64,000 bases of DNA from Bifidobacterium saguini DSM 23967 (lineage in GTDB: Bacteria > Actinomycetota > Actinomycetes > Actinomycetales > Bifidobacteriaceae). Made by a program: the position numbers and the translations under genes. The notes below the pieces were generated by a model. That model searched no databases, had not been told where the DNA came from, and saw only the letters and a list, made by a program, of their open reading frames with translations. The first letter of the stretch is position 1. Every line of letters begins with the position of its first letter. Shown here in pieces: positions 8,429-17,486 of this stretch. The DNA is taken from assembly GCF_000741715.1 (NCBI RefSeq), contig NZ_JGZN01000003.1:248001-312000 (forward strand), given 5' to 3'.

Positions 8429-11380
8429 TTACTGTTCGATAACCGCAGTCCGCTCAGTAGTACGACGTTTCAGGAAGCGCTTGATGGCAAGAACTTCGAG
8501 CCCAACCAACACTACCGCGAGTGCGGCAACTACTGCATAGTAGACGTATTGCCATGCAGGCGTTTCCACCTTAGGCTGACCATTCTCGTACAGCCAGCTG
8601 TTCACTGCCGTATACAGAATGTTGTGCGAAGCGGTGCGCATAGCCTTCACTGATGTCGCAGAGTGGTCGGTAATCACATTGGTGCCTTCGATGGTCGCGA
8701 GCATTGCATCATTGCCGGAACGAATCGCCTGATCGCCAATCTGATATCCGAAACCGCCGAAGTAGTCGGTTTCCACGAAGCCGTGGAATCCCCATTCTCC
8801 GCGCAGCACACCGTTCAGCATGTTCTCGTTGGCGGAGGAGTATCCGTTGCCAACATAGTTGAATGAAGCCATGACTGCGGTTGCGCCACCATCCTTGACG
8901 GCCAGCTCAAACGGTTTGAAATAGATTTCGCGCATGGACTGTTCGTTAGCCCAAGTGCAGAGCATGGCCACGCGGTTGGTCTCCTGATCGTTCAATGCGA
9001 AATGCTTGATGAACGGATATACGCCCTTTGAACGTGCCCCGGCGACCTGCTGGGCGGCCATGATGCCGGACAGCACGCCGTCTTCGGAGAAGTATTCAAA
9101 GTTGCGACCAGCATATGGGGTGCGGTGAATGTTCATGGCCGGCGCATACCAGCCGGTCACATTCATTTCGCGTGCCATGTCGCCAATGATTTCGCCGAAC
9201 TTGCGCGCCAGCTCCTTGCTGAACGTGTTGGCCACCGAAACGCCGGAAGGCAAACCGATGGAGCCCACGCCGGTGAAGTTGTTATTCAGCGTGGAGGGGC
9301 CGTCCACGTCAGACTGGCGAGGCTTGTTGATGGATGTCACTGCGGAATTGCCATAACCGGCGAAAGCGATGAGCTGGTTCATCTCGTCGAAAGTCATTTC
9401 GTCGAGCAGATTATCCCACATCGGATCGTCGTAATCCTTGCCATAGAGCTGATACAGGCTTACACCGTTTTTGGCTCCGGTAGTCGGCATTTCGTCGGAA
9501 TCGTTGTTTTCGTTCTTGTAGTTCGATGCGTTGACGAATGTCTCCTTATATTGTTCTGGCATTTCAGTGCTGTCAGGAGCTGCGGTTGCGGACTCAAAGT
9601 TCGCGAAATGGTCAGCGCGAGACAGTGTCTCGAACGCCGGCTTGATATTGTCAAACTCGTTGGTGACTTCACCGGCATCAGAAGAACGATGATTGTCGCC
9701 AGAGTAGGTAATGGTCTGCGGAATGTTCACAGTCTGCTCGGCAATTGACTCATGTGCATTTGCATTGATGGAAATGCCATAGTCTCCGGCTTCAAGTACG
9801 TAGGCGCGAGCATTGTCTGCATCATAGGATGCCATGTCTTCGTCCTGGAACTTAATGTGCGCGGTTTGCGATTCGCCGGGCTTGAGCTCCTTCGTTTTCT
9901 CGAAGTCGATGAGGTTCGCACTGGCCTTTTCAATGCCACCATTGGTATATGGCGGATTGTAGAACACCTCAACCGTGTCCTTGCCTGCAACGTCACCGGT
10001 GTTGGTCACGGTTACGTCGAAGCTCACGGTGCCGTTGTCATACGTCACGTCGCCCATTGATTGATCGAACGTCGTGTAGCTCAGGCCATAGCCGAACGGA
10101 TACTGCACCACGGCATCGTAATCGATGGCGCCTTCATCGTCAGCGGTTTCGTAATATTTGTAGCCAACGTAAATATCCTCGACATAATCGACGAAGCTCG
10201 GCACCACATGCAGATCCTGACCGGCGAAGTCGGTATCCACGGCGAACTCATCCATGTTGCTGTACTGGAACTGGCCGAAGTTGTTCGACCAAGGAGCTGC
10301 GGAGAAATCGCGCAGGAACGTATCGGTGGCACGGCCGGAAGGATTGACCTTGCCGGCCAAAACCTCGCCTAGTGCTGTGAAACCAGTCTGACCAGCCGGT
10401 GGCGCCCACAGCACGGACTTGATTTGTGCATAATCATCAACAAAATTCAAGTTCAACGTATTGGCGCCGTTGTAGACCAAAACCACATTATTGAAGTTCT
10501 TCGTCACCAGATCAATCATGTCGCGCTCGCTTTTGGAGAGCTCGAGATAGCCTTGACCGTCTTCAAAATCGTTGTAATCCGAGGAATTATTGTGGTACAC
10601 GGATACGGCATCGCTGGATTCGCCTGGACCGGTGATGGCGCTATCTCCTGGGCCGAACTGACGGTTTTTGCCGGTGTCGGCCATATCGCTCGGCAAATCG
10701 AAGCATTCGCCGCCGGTTCGGGCCAATACCACCACTGCGGTGTCAGAGAATGATTTGGCATTGGCGATGAGCTTATCTGAATACGTGCTGGCGGGTGGCT
10801 CAGGCAGTGTCCAATCCTGATTGCCGGCATCGTTCGCCGGGCGATCGGCGCGATACGACGTGTAAAAATCGGAGAGTTCGGTATTGGTTTTCAGGCCGGC
10901 ATCCGCCATACCTTGCAGGATTGACGTGGTCGGGTACTGGTCATTCATCGAACCGGAGCCGGTGCCGCCATAAATCGGATTCGTGGACGCCCAGCCGAAC
11001 ACATTGACCTTCTTGGTGCTGAGCGGCAGTGTGTCACTGTCATTCTTCAACATCACAATGCCTTCACGCTCAATATCTGTGGCGAGTTCCTTGGTTTGGG
11101 CGCTTGTCTCTTCGGTGAGCGTGCCGCTGCCGGAAAGCAGGGAGAGCATCGTGTTCAGTGGTCCAAACAGCATCATGCTTAGTGCAACGATGGTGGCGAT
11201 GGCTGCTGCAATCCAGGTCTGTGAGTGGACAAGTTTGCGAATGCCTTGGTTATGTACGGTTCGTTTATTGATGGCGATAGTCAGCAGCAAGGCTACGGCA
11301 AGCGTGATGCCAATGGCAATCAGATGGGCGCTGATGGATTGCAGGGTGCTGATGACATCTGAGAAGTTGATTCCCAGCAT
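8429..11380 (-). CDS. Second membrane-anchored permuted GH3 glycosidase
   Basis: 983 residues, collinear with the forward GH3 gene. Two N-terminal helices are joined by the basic NKRTVHNQGIRKL loop. The GH3 C-terminal domain follows (EGIVMLKNDSDTLPL), then the fibronectin-like domain (VTNTGDVAGKDTVEVFY), the TIM barrel (AGRNFEYFSEDG, KHFALNDQETNR) and a C-terminal helix before KRFLKRR. The predicted nucleophile is Asp872 in ETDYFG. Relative to its paralogue it has an insertion near residue 230 (CFDLPSDMADTGKNRQFG region), so specificity may differ. It lies 189 bases downstream of, and on the same strand as, the LytTR two-component genes. The ribosome site is AAGGAG. Predicted extracellular, cell-bound. 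Confidence 0.92.
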   Translation of the reverse strand: MLGINFSDVISTLQSISAHLIAIGITLAVALLLTIAINKRTVHNQGIRKLVHSQTWIAAAIATIVALSMMLFGPLNTMLSLLSGSGTLTEETSAQTKELATDIEREGIVMLKNDSDTLPLSTKKVNVFGWASTNPIYGGTGSGSMNDQYPTTSILQGMADAGLKTNTELSDFYTSYRADRPANDAGNQDWTLPEPPASTYSDKLIANAKSFSDTAVVVLARTGGECFDLPSDMADTGKNRQFGPGDSAITGPGESSDAVSVYHNNSSDYNDFEDGQGYLELSKSERDMIDLVTKNFNNVVLVYNGANTLNLNFVDDYAQIKSVLWAPPAGQTGFTALGEVLAGKVNPSGRATDTFLRDFSAAPWSNNFGQFQYSNMDEFAVDTDFAGQDLHVVPSFVDYVEDIYVGYKYYETADDEGAIDYDAVVQYPFGYGLSYTTFDQSMGDVTYDNGTVSFDVTVTNTGDVAGKDTVEVFYNPPYTNGGIEKASANLIDFEKTKELKPGESQTAHIKFQDEDMASYDADNARAYVLEAGDYGISINANAHESIAEQTVNIPQTITYSGDNHRSSDAGEVTNEFDNIKPAFETLSRADHFANFESATAAPDSTEMPEQYKETFVNASNYKNENNDSDEMPTTGAKNGVSLYQLYGKDYDDPMWDNLLDEMTFDEMNQLIAFAGYGNSAVTSINKPRQSDVDGPSTLNNNFTGVGSIGLPSGVSVANTFSKELARKFGEIIGDMAREMNVTGWYAPAMNIHRTPYAGRNFEYFSEDGVLSGIMAAQQVAGARSKGVYPFIKHFALNDQETNRVAMLCTWANEQSMREIYFKPFELAVKDGGATAVMASFNYVGNGYSSANENMLNGVLRGEWGFHGFVETDYFGGFGYQIGDQAIRSGNDAMLATIEGTNVITDHSATSVKAMRTASHNILYTAVNSWLYENGQPKVETPAWQYVYYAVVAALAVVLVGLEVLAIKRFLKRRTTERTAVIEQ

Positions 11381-11422
11381 GTTGTCTCCTTCTTATCATT
11401 TCTTCCGTCAACGATCTTCGGT

Positions 11423-11469
11423 GACGTTGAGCGGTTGTTCTAAGCGTTGGGCTAAGGCGTCAACGCCTT
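11423..11469. promoter_or_regulatory. Candidate regulatory repeats upstream of second GH3 gene
   Basis: Two LytTR-like half sites, GACGTTGAG (11423-11431) and AGCGTTGGG (11443-11451), each match [TA][AC][CA]GTTN[AG][TG] at 8 of 9 positions with an 11-base gap. Next to them is a perfect palindrome, AAGGCGTCAACGCCTT (11454-11469). They lie 43-89 bases upstream of the GH3 start at 11380, where an activator or repressor would bind. The palindrome is clear; the LytTR reading is inference. Confidence 0.35.
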
Positions 11470-11569
11470 GCTCCGCTTATGTTTCGACGATAAGAAAGAA
11501 AGGAATAAGCGAGTAGCTCAAGTGCGCGAGCGGTGTATGAGCGTACGCGAATGACATCAGAATATCGGT

Positions 11570-12982
11570 TTAGGATTCTGGTGAAGGTGCTATTGTGACA
11601 GGTTTGGGAAGTATCAGTCCCAAGTCGAAAATGTCGTCATGAGTGGTGATGGCCAAATCGCCGCCGAGCCGTTCGACAATCATGCGCATGCTGGTGATGC
11701 CATAGCCATGAGACGCGGTGTCAACTTTCGTGGTGCGCAATGTGCCATCATCGTCACGGTGAATGGTGCTGTAGTAATTCGAGATATGAATGGTGACGAT
11801 ATTGCCGCGTAGCGTCGCGGTCAATTTAATAACCCGCTGCTCTGGATTGTTAAGCTTCTCTACGGCTTCGATGGCGTTATCGAGGGCGTTGCCGAAAAGA
11901 GAGTAGATATCGTAATCGCTCATCCAGTTTACACAGGCAGCGTCGGCCATATAGGTGAAATGAATATTCTTGCGCTCGGCTTCCAGACTTTTCTGAGTCA
12001 GCACCACATCGAATGCAGCATTGCCTGTTTTGGCGATGTGATCATACGTGGATACCGAGTCTGCGATTTCATCAAGAATGTGATGCGCCGAATGAGCGCT
12101 GTCGTTGGTACTGCCGGAAGTTTGTGCGGTGGCAGACCGTAGTCTTGCAATCTGATGTTTGAGATCGTGATAGCGTACGTTGGTGGTTTCGATGGTGTCT
12201 TTGAGCTGTTCGTAATAATTGGTGCGTAAACGATTCATGCGTTGCACGAATGCAAGTTCATCGGTAAGTGCTTGGCTGTGTGCCACTTCTCCGAATAACA
12301 GCAGAATGATGATGCAGGTCAACGCTGAAATGGCGCGAATTGCGAACTCTGTTGAATCGTCGAGATTCTTGGCGTATGCATATGAGCTGAGGCCGATGGT
12401 GACTGCCAGTGTACTGGCCGTTAGTGCGGCCAAGGATGCCGGTGAGCTCAGACGTGCTTTTGCTACGTCAAAAGCGCGGATGTACCAATGCCAAAACACT
12501 GCATATACACAGATGAACACGACGATGCGCAGAAGCTCGTTCATCAGCCATGTTGTCAGTATCGCGAAGCCGGAAAATGAAGCGATACCGGCAACCGCCA
12601 GTTCCATGATCTCCTCTGTTGCAGCTGCAACATGTTGTACCGCGTAGCCGCAAATAGCGATGCCGCATGCCAGTTGCCAATCGCATCGGCAAATCAGTCG
12701 TATGAGCGCTATGGAAATGATGAAGATCAGCGAAAAATTGAGGATGGATCGTGCCATAGTGCTTATGGCGATGGTGCATTGCACACAGAGTAGGGCGGAT
12801 AGCATCATCACCGGAATAGCTATCATCGTGCGCTTCTTGGCACCGGGAGAGCGGACAGGCGAACGCAGGGCAAACATTAATTGTGCCGCAAGCAGTTCGA
12901 GGGATGCCGCCTCCATGTTGAACAAGTTCAGCAACGGCGCAGTGCCGAACAATACATCTGGGAATTCCAGCCAATTCATCAT
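11570..12982 (-). CDS. AgrC-like sensor histidine kinase (HPK10 type)
   Basis: 470 residues. The N-terminal half has about six hydrophobic membrane segments and no large extracellular domain, as in peptide-sensing AgrC/ComD kinases. The cytoplasmic half has the atypical phospho-acceptor motif RYHDLKHQI, an N box (LFGNALDNAIEA) and the ATP-lid motif GYGITSMR of GHKL kinases without a classical HisKA domain. The ATG overlaps the response regulator stop by 4 bases, so the two are translationally coupled. The cognate signal is unknown: I saw no AgrD-like precursor or AgrB-like peptidase nearby. It probably acts on the adjacent LytTR regulator. Confidence 0.9.
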   Translation of the reverse strand: MMNWLEFPDVLFGTAPLLNLFNMEAASLELLAAQLMFALRSPVRSPGAKKRTMIAIPVMMLSALLCVQCTIAISTMARSILNFSLIFIISIALIRLICRCDWQLACGIAICGYAVQHVAAATEEIMELAVAGIASFSGFAILTTWLMNELLRIVVFICVYAVFWHWYIRAFDVAKARLSSPASLAALTASTLAVTIGLSSYAYAKNLDDSTEFAIRAISALTCIIILLLFGEVAHSQALTDELAFVQRMNRLRTNYYEQLKDTIETTNVRYHDLKHQIARLRSATAQTSGSTNDSAHSAHHILDEIADSVSTYDHIAKTGNAAFDVVLTQKSLEAERKNIHFTYMADAACVNWMSDYDIYSLFGNALDNAIEAVEKLNNPEQRVIKLTATLRGNIVTIHISNYYSTIHRDDDGTLRTTKVDTASHGYGITSMRMIVERLGGDLAITTHDDIFDLGLILPKPVTIAPSPES

Positions 12983-13683
12983 GCGGCTCCTGCGGAAAGC
13001 GCAATGGCTCTCAGTATTTCCTGCTTCTTGGAACGGCTCACCTCAATGCGATGGTTGCCTACGGTTATGGTGTTGCCTTCCAGGCCGGTGATGTTGTCGA
13101 TATTGACCAGATACCAGCGGTTGCAGCGCATGAAATTACCGGATTGTAGCGCTTGTTCGGCTTGTCCAAGCGTGCCTTTGATTGTGTAATTGCCATCGGC
13201 TGTGCAGTAGGTGATGTAATGGTCTTGCACTTCCACATAGTCAATACGGTCAATCGGCACTACATGTACGGCGTCTCGAGTGATGAGCTTGATTGTGCTG
13301 GACCTACGCCGTTCCATGCGTTGCAGTGCTTTGCGCATCACCATAGCGAAGCTGTAATAATCTATAGGTTTGACCACAAAATCAAGCGCTTCGACTTCGT
13401 ATCCTTTGATGGCGAGCTGAGCCATATTGGTGACGAATACGATGATGGTTGCCGGATCGGTCTCGCGTATCACTTTTGCGGCTTTGATGCCGTCGACCTG
13501 CTGCATTTCGATGTCAAGAAATATGACATCGTACTCCGGCTTGTAATGGTGCAGCAGCTCGGCGGCATCGGCGAAGGCGGTGATGGTCGTGTCTAATTGC
13601 CGTTCGCCGGCGAAACGTGAGATGAATGCACTGATTTGTTTGCGCGCCTCGATATCGTCATCGACTACAGCAAATGCAACCAT
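12979..13683 (-). CDS. LytTR family response regulator (AgrA-like)
   Basis: 234 residues from the ATG at 13683. That ATG is preceded by AAGGAG at good spacing; the ATG just before it (13686) is too close. The receiver domain has the acidic cluster VVDDD, the phospho-acceptor Asp in VIFLDIEMQQVDG and the conserved Lys in VVKPID. The C-terminal half is a LytTR DNA-binding domain (YVEVQDHYITYCTADG, FMRCNRWYLVNI, VSRSKKQEI). It is first in a two-gene operon with the AgrC-like kinase, and the second GH3 gene follows on the same strand. LytTR proteins bind paired direct repeats; candidates occur in front of both GH3 genes. Confidence 0.92.
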   Translation of the reverse strand: MVAFAVVDDDIEARKQISAFISRFAGERQLDTTITAFADAAELLHHYKPEYDVIFLDIEMQQVDGIKAAKVIRETDPATIIVFVTNMAQLAIKGYEVEALDFVVKPIDYYSFAMVMRKALQRMERRRSSTIKLITRDAVHVVPIDRIDYVEVQDHYITYCTADGNYTIKGTLGQAEQALQSGNFMRCNRWYLVNIDNITGLEGNTITVGNHRIEVSRSKKQEILRAIALSAGAA

Positions 13684-13832
13684 CATCACTCCTTTGCATT
13701 GGTGGGTGGCATTGCTGTATTCACCATACCAATGGTGGATGCGTTGGTGTTGATTGATGTCATTGAGGCATGATGCTGGTCGATGCGCATGGTGGTGATA
13801 CGGCGTTTTCCTAGCGCGGCAAAGAGCTGTAC

Positions 13833-14402
13833 TCAGATGTGTCCGATTTCGCGGGCGGGATTGCCGGCCACGATGCTGCCCGCGGGCACGTCGTGAGTGA
13901 CAATCGCGCCCGCGCCCACAATGGCGCCGTCGCCGATGATCACGTTCTGCAGTACGATGGCGCCCGCGCCAATCCATACATGTTTGCCGATGATGATGGG
14001 AAGACTTGTGGTGGTGGCGCGGTCCATCGGGTTTTTGCTGTGGTTGATGGTGATGAGCTGCACGTTCGGTCCGATGAACGTGCCGTCGCCGATGGTAATG
14101 CCGCCGCGGTCCATCAGGGTGCAACCCCAGTTGATGAATACGCCTCGGCCGATTTCGATGTTATGCCCGAAATCCGTGTAGAACGGCGGATTGAAGCGGA
14201 ATGTTGGGTCAACCGGATGGCCGACGATGCGTTCGAACAGGGTGTGCGCCTCCTGCGGCTCGTGGTAGCCGGTGTTGAGCTCGGCGCAGAGCCGCTTGGT
14301 CTCGTTGATGATGGTGGCGATGGCGCAATAGCCGGGATCGCATGGGTTGACTGGTTTTCCGGTGCGGTCGCGCTCGAGAATGTCGGCTGCTGTGGTGGTC
14401 AT
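13833..14402 (-). CDS. Maltose/galactoside O-acetyltransferase-like hexapeptide transferase
   Basis: 189 residues from the ATG at 14402, chosen for its AAGGAG site six bases upstream; an ATG ten codons earlier lacks one. It has an N-terminal Mac domain (about 10-60), then left-handed beta-helix hexapeptide repeats ([52 protein letters not shown]). The catalytic His is in [10 protein letters not shown], and the tail is VAGNPAREI. It should move acetyl from acetyl-CoA to a sugar hydroxyl. It lies upstream of the LytTR operon on the same strand, about 150 bases away. The acceptor is unknown. Confidence 0.9.
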   Translation of the reverse strand: MTTTAADILERDRTGKPVNPCDPGYCAIATIINETKRLCAELNTGYHEPQEAHTLFERIVGHPVDPTFRFNPPFYTDFGHNIEIGRGVFINWGCTLMDRGGITIGDGTFIGPNVQLITINHSKNPMDRATTTSLPIIIGKHVWIGAGAIVLQNVIIGDGAIVGAGAIVTHDVPAGSIVAGNPAREIGHI

Positions 14403-14545
14403 GATGGCTCCTTGGTCGTGTTCTGCCATCATTGAACCGCGCAGGGTTGGTGCTGTCTAATACCTATGGTTTATGCGCTTGCATGCCGTCGGGGCATGAA
14501 CATACTGTACTGTTTTTGCTGCTCTCCCTCAGTCAGCCGATGGCT

Positions 14546-14629
14546 GACAGCTCCCTCACCAGAGGGAGCCAAGTATGTATGGGTTTCAGTCATGCAAATA
14601 TGGACAGCTCCCTCACCAGAGGGACCCAA
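14546..14629. repeat. Two direct copies of a small CTCCCTC/GAGGGAG hairpin
   Basis: GACAGCTCCCTCACCAGAGG at 14546-14565 continues GAGCCAA to 14572. It is repeated at 14603-14629 with one change (GACCC for GAGCC). Each copy forms a short CTCCCTC/GAGGGAG stem. A TCAGCCGATGGCTGA palindrome lies just before the first copy. A diverged relative (CTGACAGTTCTTCTGACCAG) is near 20247. No coding frame fits. Confidence 0.7.
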
Positions 14630-14653
14630 ACTCACAGGGGACTCGGAAAGCAA

Positions 14654-15517
14654 TCACATGGTCTGCAGGAACTTGGCGAATGCGGCAGCTGCTGGGGAAA
14701 TGGTTCCTTGCTTTTTCCATACCAGCACCGAGCTGCTTTCCAATGGTGGCGCAAGACGTATTCCGCGCACGCCCGGATACGTGGTGCCGTGGTCAAGACA
14801 CAGGTACAGTCCGAGCCCACTGGCCGCCATTGCCGCGCCGTTCGCCGGCAGATTACAGGTGCCTGCGATGTTGAGATGCGGGGCGTAAGGTCCGAACCAG
14901 TTCAGCACCACACGGCGCACCGGTTCACGCGAGGGCAGGAGCAGCGCTTCATTGGCCAGATCGGCGGGGGAAAGATGATCATGGGTCTCAAGTGGATGGC
15001 CGTTCGGAATCATCGTGCACCAATGCTCGGTGATATTGGTGCGCAAAAACTCGTAGCGACTGGTATCCACCGGGTCGGCGAGCAGTCCGAAATCCAGCAA
15101 TCCCTGTTCAAGCTGATCTTGAATCACATCCGCAGTGGTGCTGACCACATGGAAGCGCACGCCGGGATGCAACGTGCGGAACGCGGCCATACGGTCGGCG
15201 AGGAATGTCATAGCGCGCACTTCGCCGCAGCCGGCCATAATATCGCCGCTTAATTCATAGCTGGACTGCTTGAGCTCAAATTCCGCCTTGTCCGCCAAAG
15301 AGACAATGGTTTGCGCGCGATCGCGCAACAGTCGGCCTTCTTCGGTCAGTGTGATGGTGTGACTGCCGCGTTCGAATAGAGTGACGCCAAGCTCCTCTTC
15401 CAACTGCTTCAACTGCCGGGAAAGTGTTGGTTGGGAGATGCGCAGCAGTTGTGCCGCCCACGTAATATTGCCTTCTTCGGCCACTGCCAGAAAATACCTG
15501 AGCACGCGCAATTCCAT
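14654..15517 (-). CDS. LysR family transcriptional regulator, paralogue of 949-1866
   Basis: 287 residues from the ATG at 15517, supported by AAGGAG eight bases upstream. The helix-turn-helix is nearly identical to the other LysR protein in this window (ELRVLRYFLAVAEEGNITW, QISQ/RISQPTLSRQ), and the effector domain is also clearly related (NWFGPY/SWLGPY, GLGLYLCLD/GLGVCLCID, SSVLVWKKQ/GSIVVWKKQ). It is divergent from the OmpR-type regulator at 15642, with 124 bases between. In this family such regulators often sit next to the oxidoreductase gene they control; no such gene adjoins this one. Effector and targets are unknown. Confidence 0.92.
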   Translation of the reverse strand: MELRVLRYFLAVAEEGNITWAAQLLRISQPTLSRQLKQLEEELGVTLFERGSHTITLTEEGRLLRDRAQTIVSLADKAEFELKQSSYELSGDIMAGCGEVRAMTFLADRMAAFRTLHPGVRFHVVSTTADVIQDQLEQGLLDFGLLADPVDTSRYEFLRTNITEHWCTMIPNGHPLETHDHLSPADLANEALLLPSREPVRRVVLNWFGPYAPHLNIAGTCNLPANGAAMAASGLGLYLCLDHGTTYPGVRGIRLAPPLESSSVLVWKKQGTISPAAAAFAKFLQTM

Positions 15518-15641
15518 AACTTCCGCTCCTTTCCGGCAGATTCGACGCATCCATTGTAAATGGTTAAACTTTTCTGTCAGAAGAATGCGCTGACACATCG
15601 TCGCTGCGGCGGATCCTAAGTGTCTGGGCAGGGGAGGGCAT

Positions 15642-16313
15642 ATGACCAGAGTTTTGGTTGTGGAAGATGAGCAGGCACTCAACGACATCACCTGCGATAC
15701 CCTGCGCGACGCCGGCTATGAAGTGACCGGCTGCCTTAACGCAAACCGAGCGTTCGACGCTATGCATGGTACCCTCTACGATCTGGTGGTTTCCGACATC
15801 ATGATGCCCGGCGTCGACGGCTATGAGCTGACCGAGCGCATCCGCGCAATCGACCCGAACATTCCCATCATCTTCATGACCGCGCGCGACGACATCATGT
15901 CGAAACGTCGAGGATTCCGCGCCGGTGTTGACGATTACATGGTCAAGCCGGTTGATTTGGACGAGTTGGTGCTGCGTATCGAAGCGTTGCTGCGGCGTGC
16001 GCGCATTGCCGAAGATAAGCGGCTGACTATCGGAGCATTCGTTATGGACTCCGATCAGATGACCGCAACGCTGCAAGGCCAGGAGATTGCGCTGACCATG
16101 CGCGAATTCAATATTCTGTACCGCTTGCTGAGTTACCCGAAGCAGGTGTTCTCCCGTGCTCAGCTCATGGAGGAGTTTTGGGATTCTGCCGATGCGGGGA
16201 GCCTCAGGGCTGTGGATGTGTACATTACCAAGCTGCGGCAGAAGCTTGCCGATTGCAAAGATTTTGATATTGTCACCGTGCGTGGCCTCGGATACAAGGC
16301 GGTGCCAAGATGA
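15642..16313 (+). CDS. OmpR/PhoB family response regulator
   Basis: 223 residues. The receiver domain has VVEDEQ, the phospho-acceptor Asp52 (VVSDIMMPGVDG), Thr in FMTARDD and Lys in MVKPVD. The winged-helix DNA-binding domain covers about 128-222 (LTMREFNILYRLLSYPKQVF, RAVDVYITKLRQKL, VRGLGYKAV). The ATG has a GGGGAGGG ribosome site. The stop overlaps the kinase start in ATGA, so the genes are coupled. The stimulus is unknown. The following genes (small membrane protein, MFS exporter) are plausible but unproven targets. Confidence 0.95.
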   Translation: MTRVLVVEDEQALNDITCDTLRDAGYEVTGCLNANRAFDAMHGTLYDLVVSDIMMPGVDGYELTERIRAIDPNIPIIFMTARDDIMSKRRGFRAGVDDYMVKPVDLDELVLRIEALLRRARIAEDKRLTIGAFVMDSDQMTATLQGQEIALTMREFNILYRLLSYPKQVFSRAQLMEEFWDSADAGSLRAVDVYITKLRQKLADCKDFDIVTVRGLGYKAVPR

Positions 16314-17395
16314 GCAGACTGTTGAGCGAAGGCAAAAAGCTGGCTCTGGGCGCAGTGTCCGTCCGCGTGGTGCTGTGGTCGTTTCTGGTCTTCGTTTTGG
16401 CTGCAGCTGGCCAGACGAGTCTGATTGTCTGGCTTCCGCGATGGCTGCCGGAAGCCAACCGTTGGTATCTTGCCGTAGTGATTCTTGCATATTGGCTGCT
16501 GCTGGCCATAGTATTTGCGGCGCTGATCGGCCGGCAGATTAATGAGCGGTTGGAACGGCCGATGCGTGATTTGGGCGAGGCTGCCGGTCGCGTGGCTCAG
16601 GGCGACTTCTCCGTATATGTGGCGCCTCGGCATGTGGAGGGCACCCGGCAATGGAATTCCACGGATCAGATGTTCGCTGATTTCAACACGATGGTGGCTG
16701 AATTAGGCAGCATTGAGACGATGAAGAATGATTTCGTATCCAATGTGAGCCATGAAATCAAGAACCCACTCGCCATCATCACCACGCATGCCAAGGCGCT
16801 GGAGCGTGACACCATCAGCGATGAGCGTCGTAAGGCTTATGTGCGCACCATCGTCGATGCTTCCACACGGCTGAACACATTGGTCACGAACACATTGAAG
16901 CTCAATAAGCTCGAAAGCCAGAGCATCGTGGCGCAAGCCGCTGACTACGATGTTGCGAGCCAACTTACCGATGCGGCATTGGCGCTGTACGATCTATTTG
17001 ATGCCAAAGGTGTTGCCTTGGAACTTGATGTGGAGGATCACGCCACCGTGCATGCCGACCCTGGCATTGTGAGCCTCATCTGGAGCAACGTGCTCGGCAA
17101 TGCATTGAAATACACCGAACCGGGTGGACATGTGAAACTGTGCCAAACCTCAACATCGAGCGAAATCACGGTAGAAATCATCGATGACGGCTGCGGCATG
17201 AGCGAGACCGAAGCCGCTCGCATATTCGACAAGTTCTATCAGGGCGCGACTGCGCATGCTGCTGAAGGCAACGGTTTGGGCATGGCAATGGTCAAGCGTG
17301 CGATTGATCTGAGCCACGGAACGATTAGTGTGCGCAGCAGTCAGGGTTCAGGCACTACCGTCACTGTCACTTTGCCTGCCGCGGCCGGTTTTTAA
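16310..17395 (+). CDS. Sensor histidine kinase, HisKA/HATPase type
   Basis: 361 residues. Two membrane helices (about 20-42 and 52-73) enclose only a very short external loop, so it probably senses within or near the membrane. A HAMP-like linker follows (RPMRDLGEAAGRVAQGDFSV). His148 in DFVSNVSHEIKNPL is the phospho-acceptor. The ATPase domain has the N box WSNVLGNALKYTE, DDGCGM, the F box IFDKFYQG and GNGLGMAMVKRA. It forms a pair with the regulator just upstream, with a 4-base overlap. Small exterior loops of this kind are common in envelope-stress and peptide-antibiotic sensors, but that role is inference here. Confidence 0.95.
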   Translation: MSRLLSEGKKLALGAVSVRVVLWSFLVFVLAAAGQTSLIVWLPRWLPEANRWYLAVVILAYWLLLAIVFAALIGRQINERLERPMRDLGEAAGRVAQGDFSVYVAPRHVEGTRQWNSTDQMFADFNTMVAELGSIETMKNDFVSNVSHEIKNPLAIITTHAKALERDTISDERRKAYVRTIVDASTRLNTLVTNTLKLNKLESQSIVAQAADYDVASQLTDAALALYDLFDAKGVALELDVEDHATVHADPGIVSLIWSNVLGNALKYTEPGGHVKLCQTSTSSEITVEIIDDGCGMSETEAARIFDKFYQGATAHAAEGNGLGMAMVKRAIDLSHGTISVRSSQGSGTTVTVTLPAAAGF

Positions 17396-17486
17396 TACAA
17401 GACCAACAATTCTTCAACAGTCGGCCAACATAACGCTCATACGGTAGGCATCATCAGCCAAACGAACATGAGTCAAGGAGCCGATG

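Noticed and set aside
14546-14629. Insertion sequence or transposon end
   Set aside because: There are short hairpin repeats only. No transposase frame or target duplication is seen nearby or anywhere in the window.
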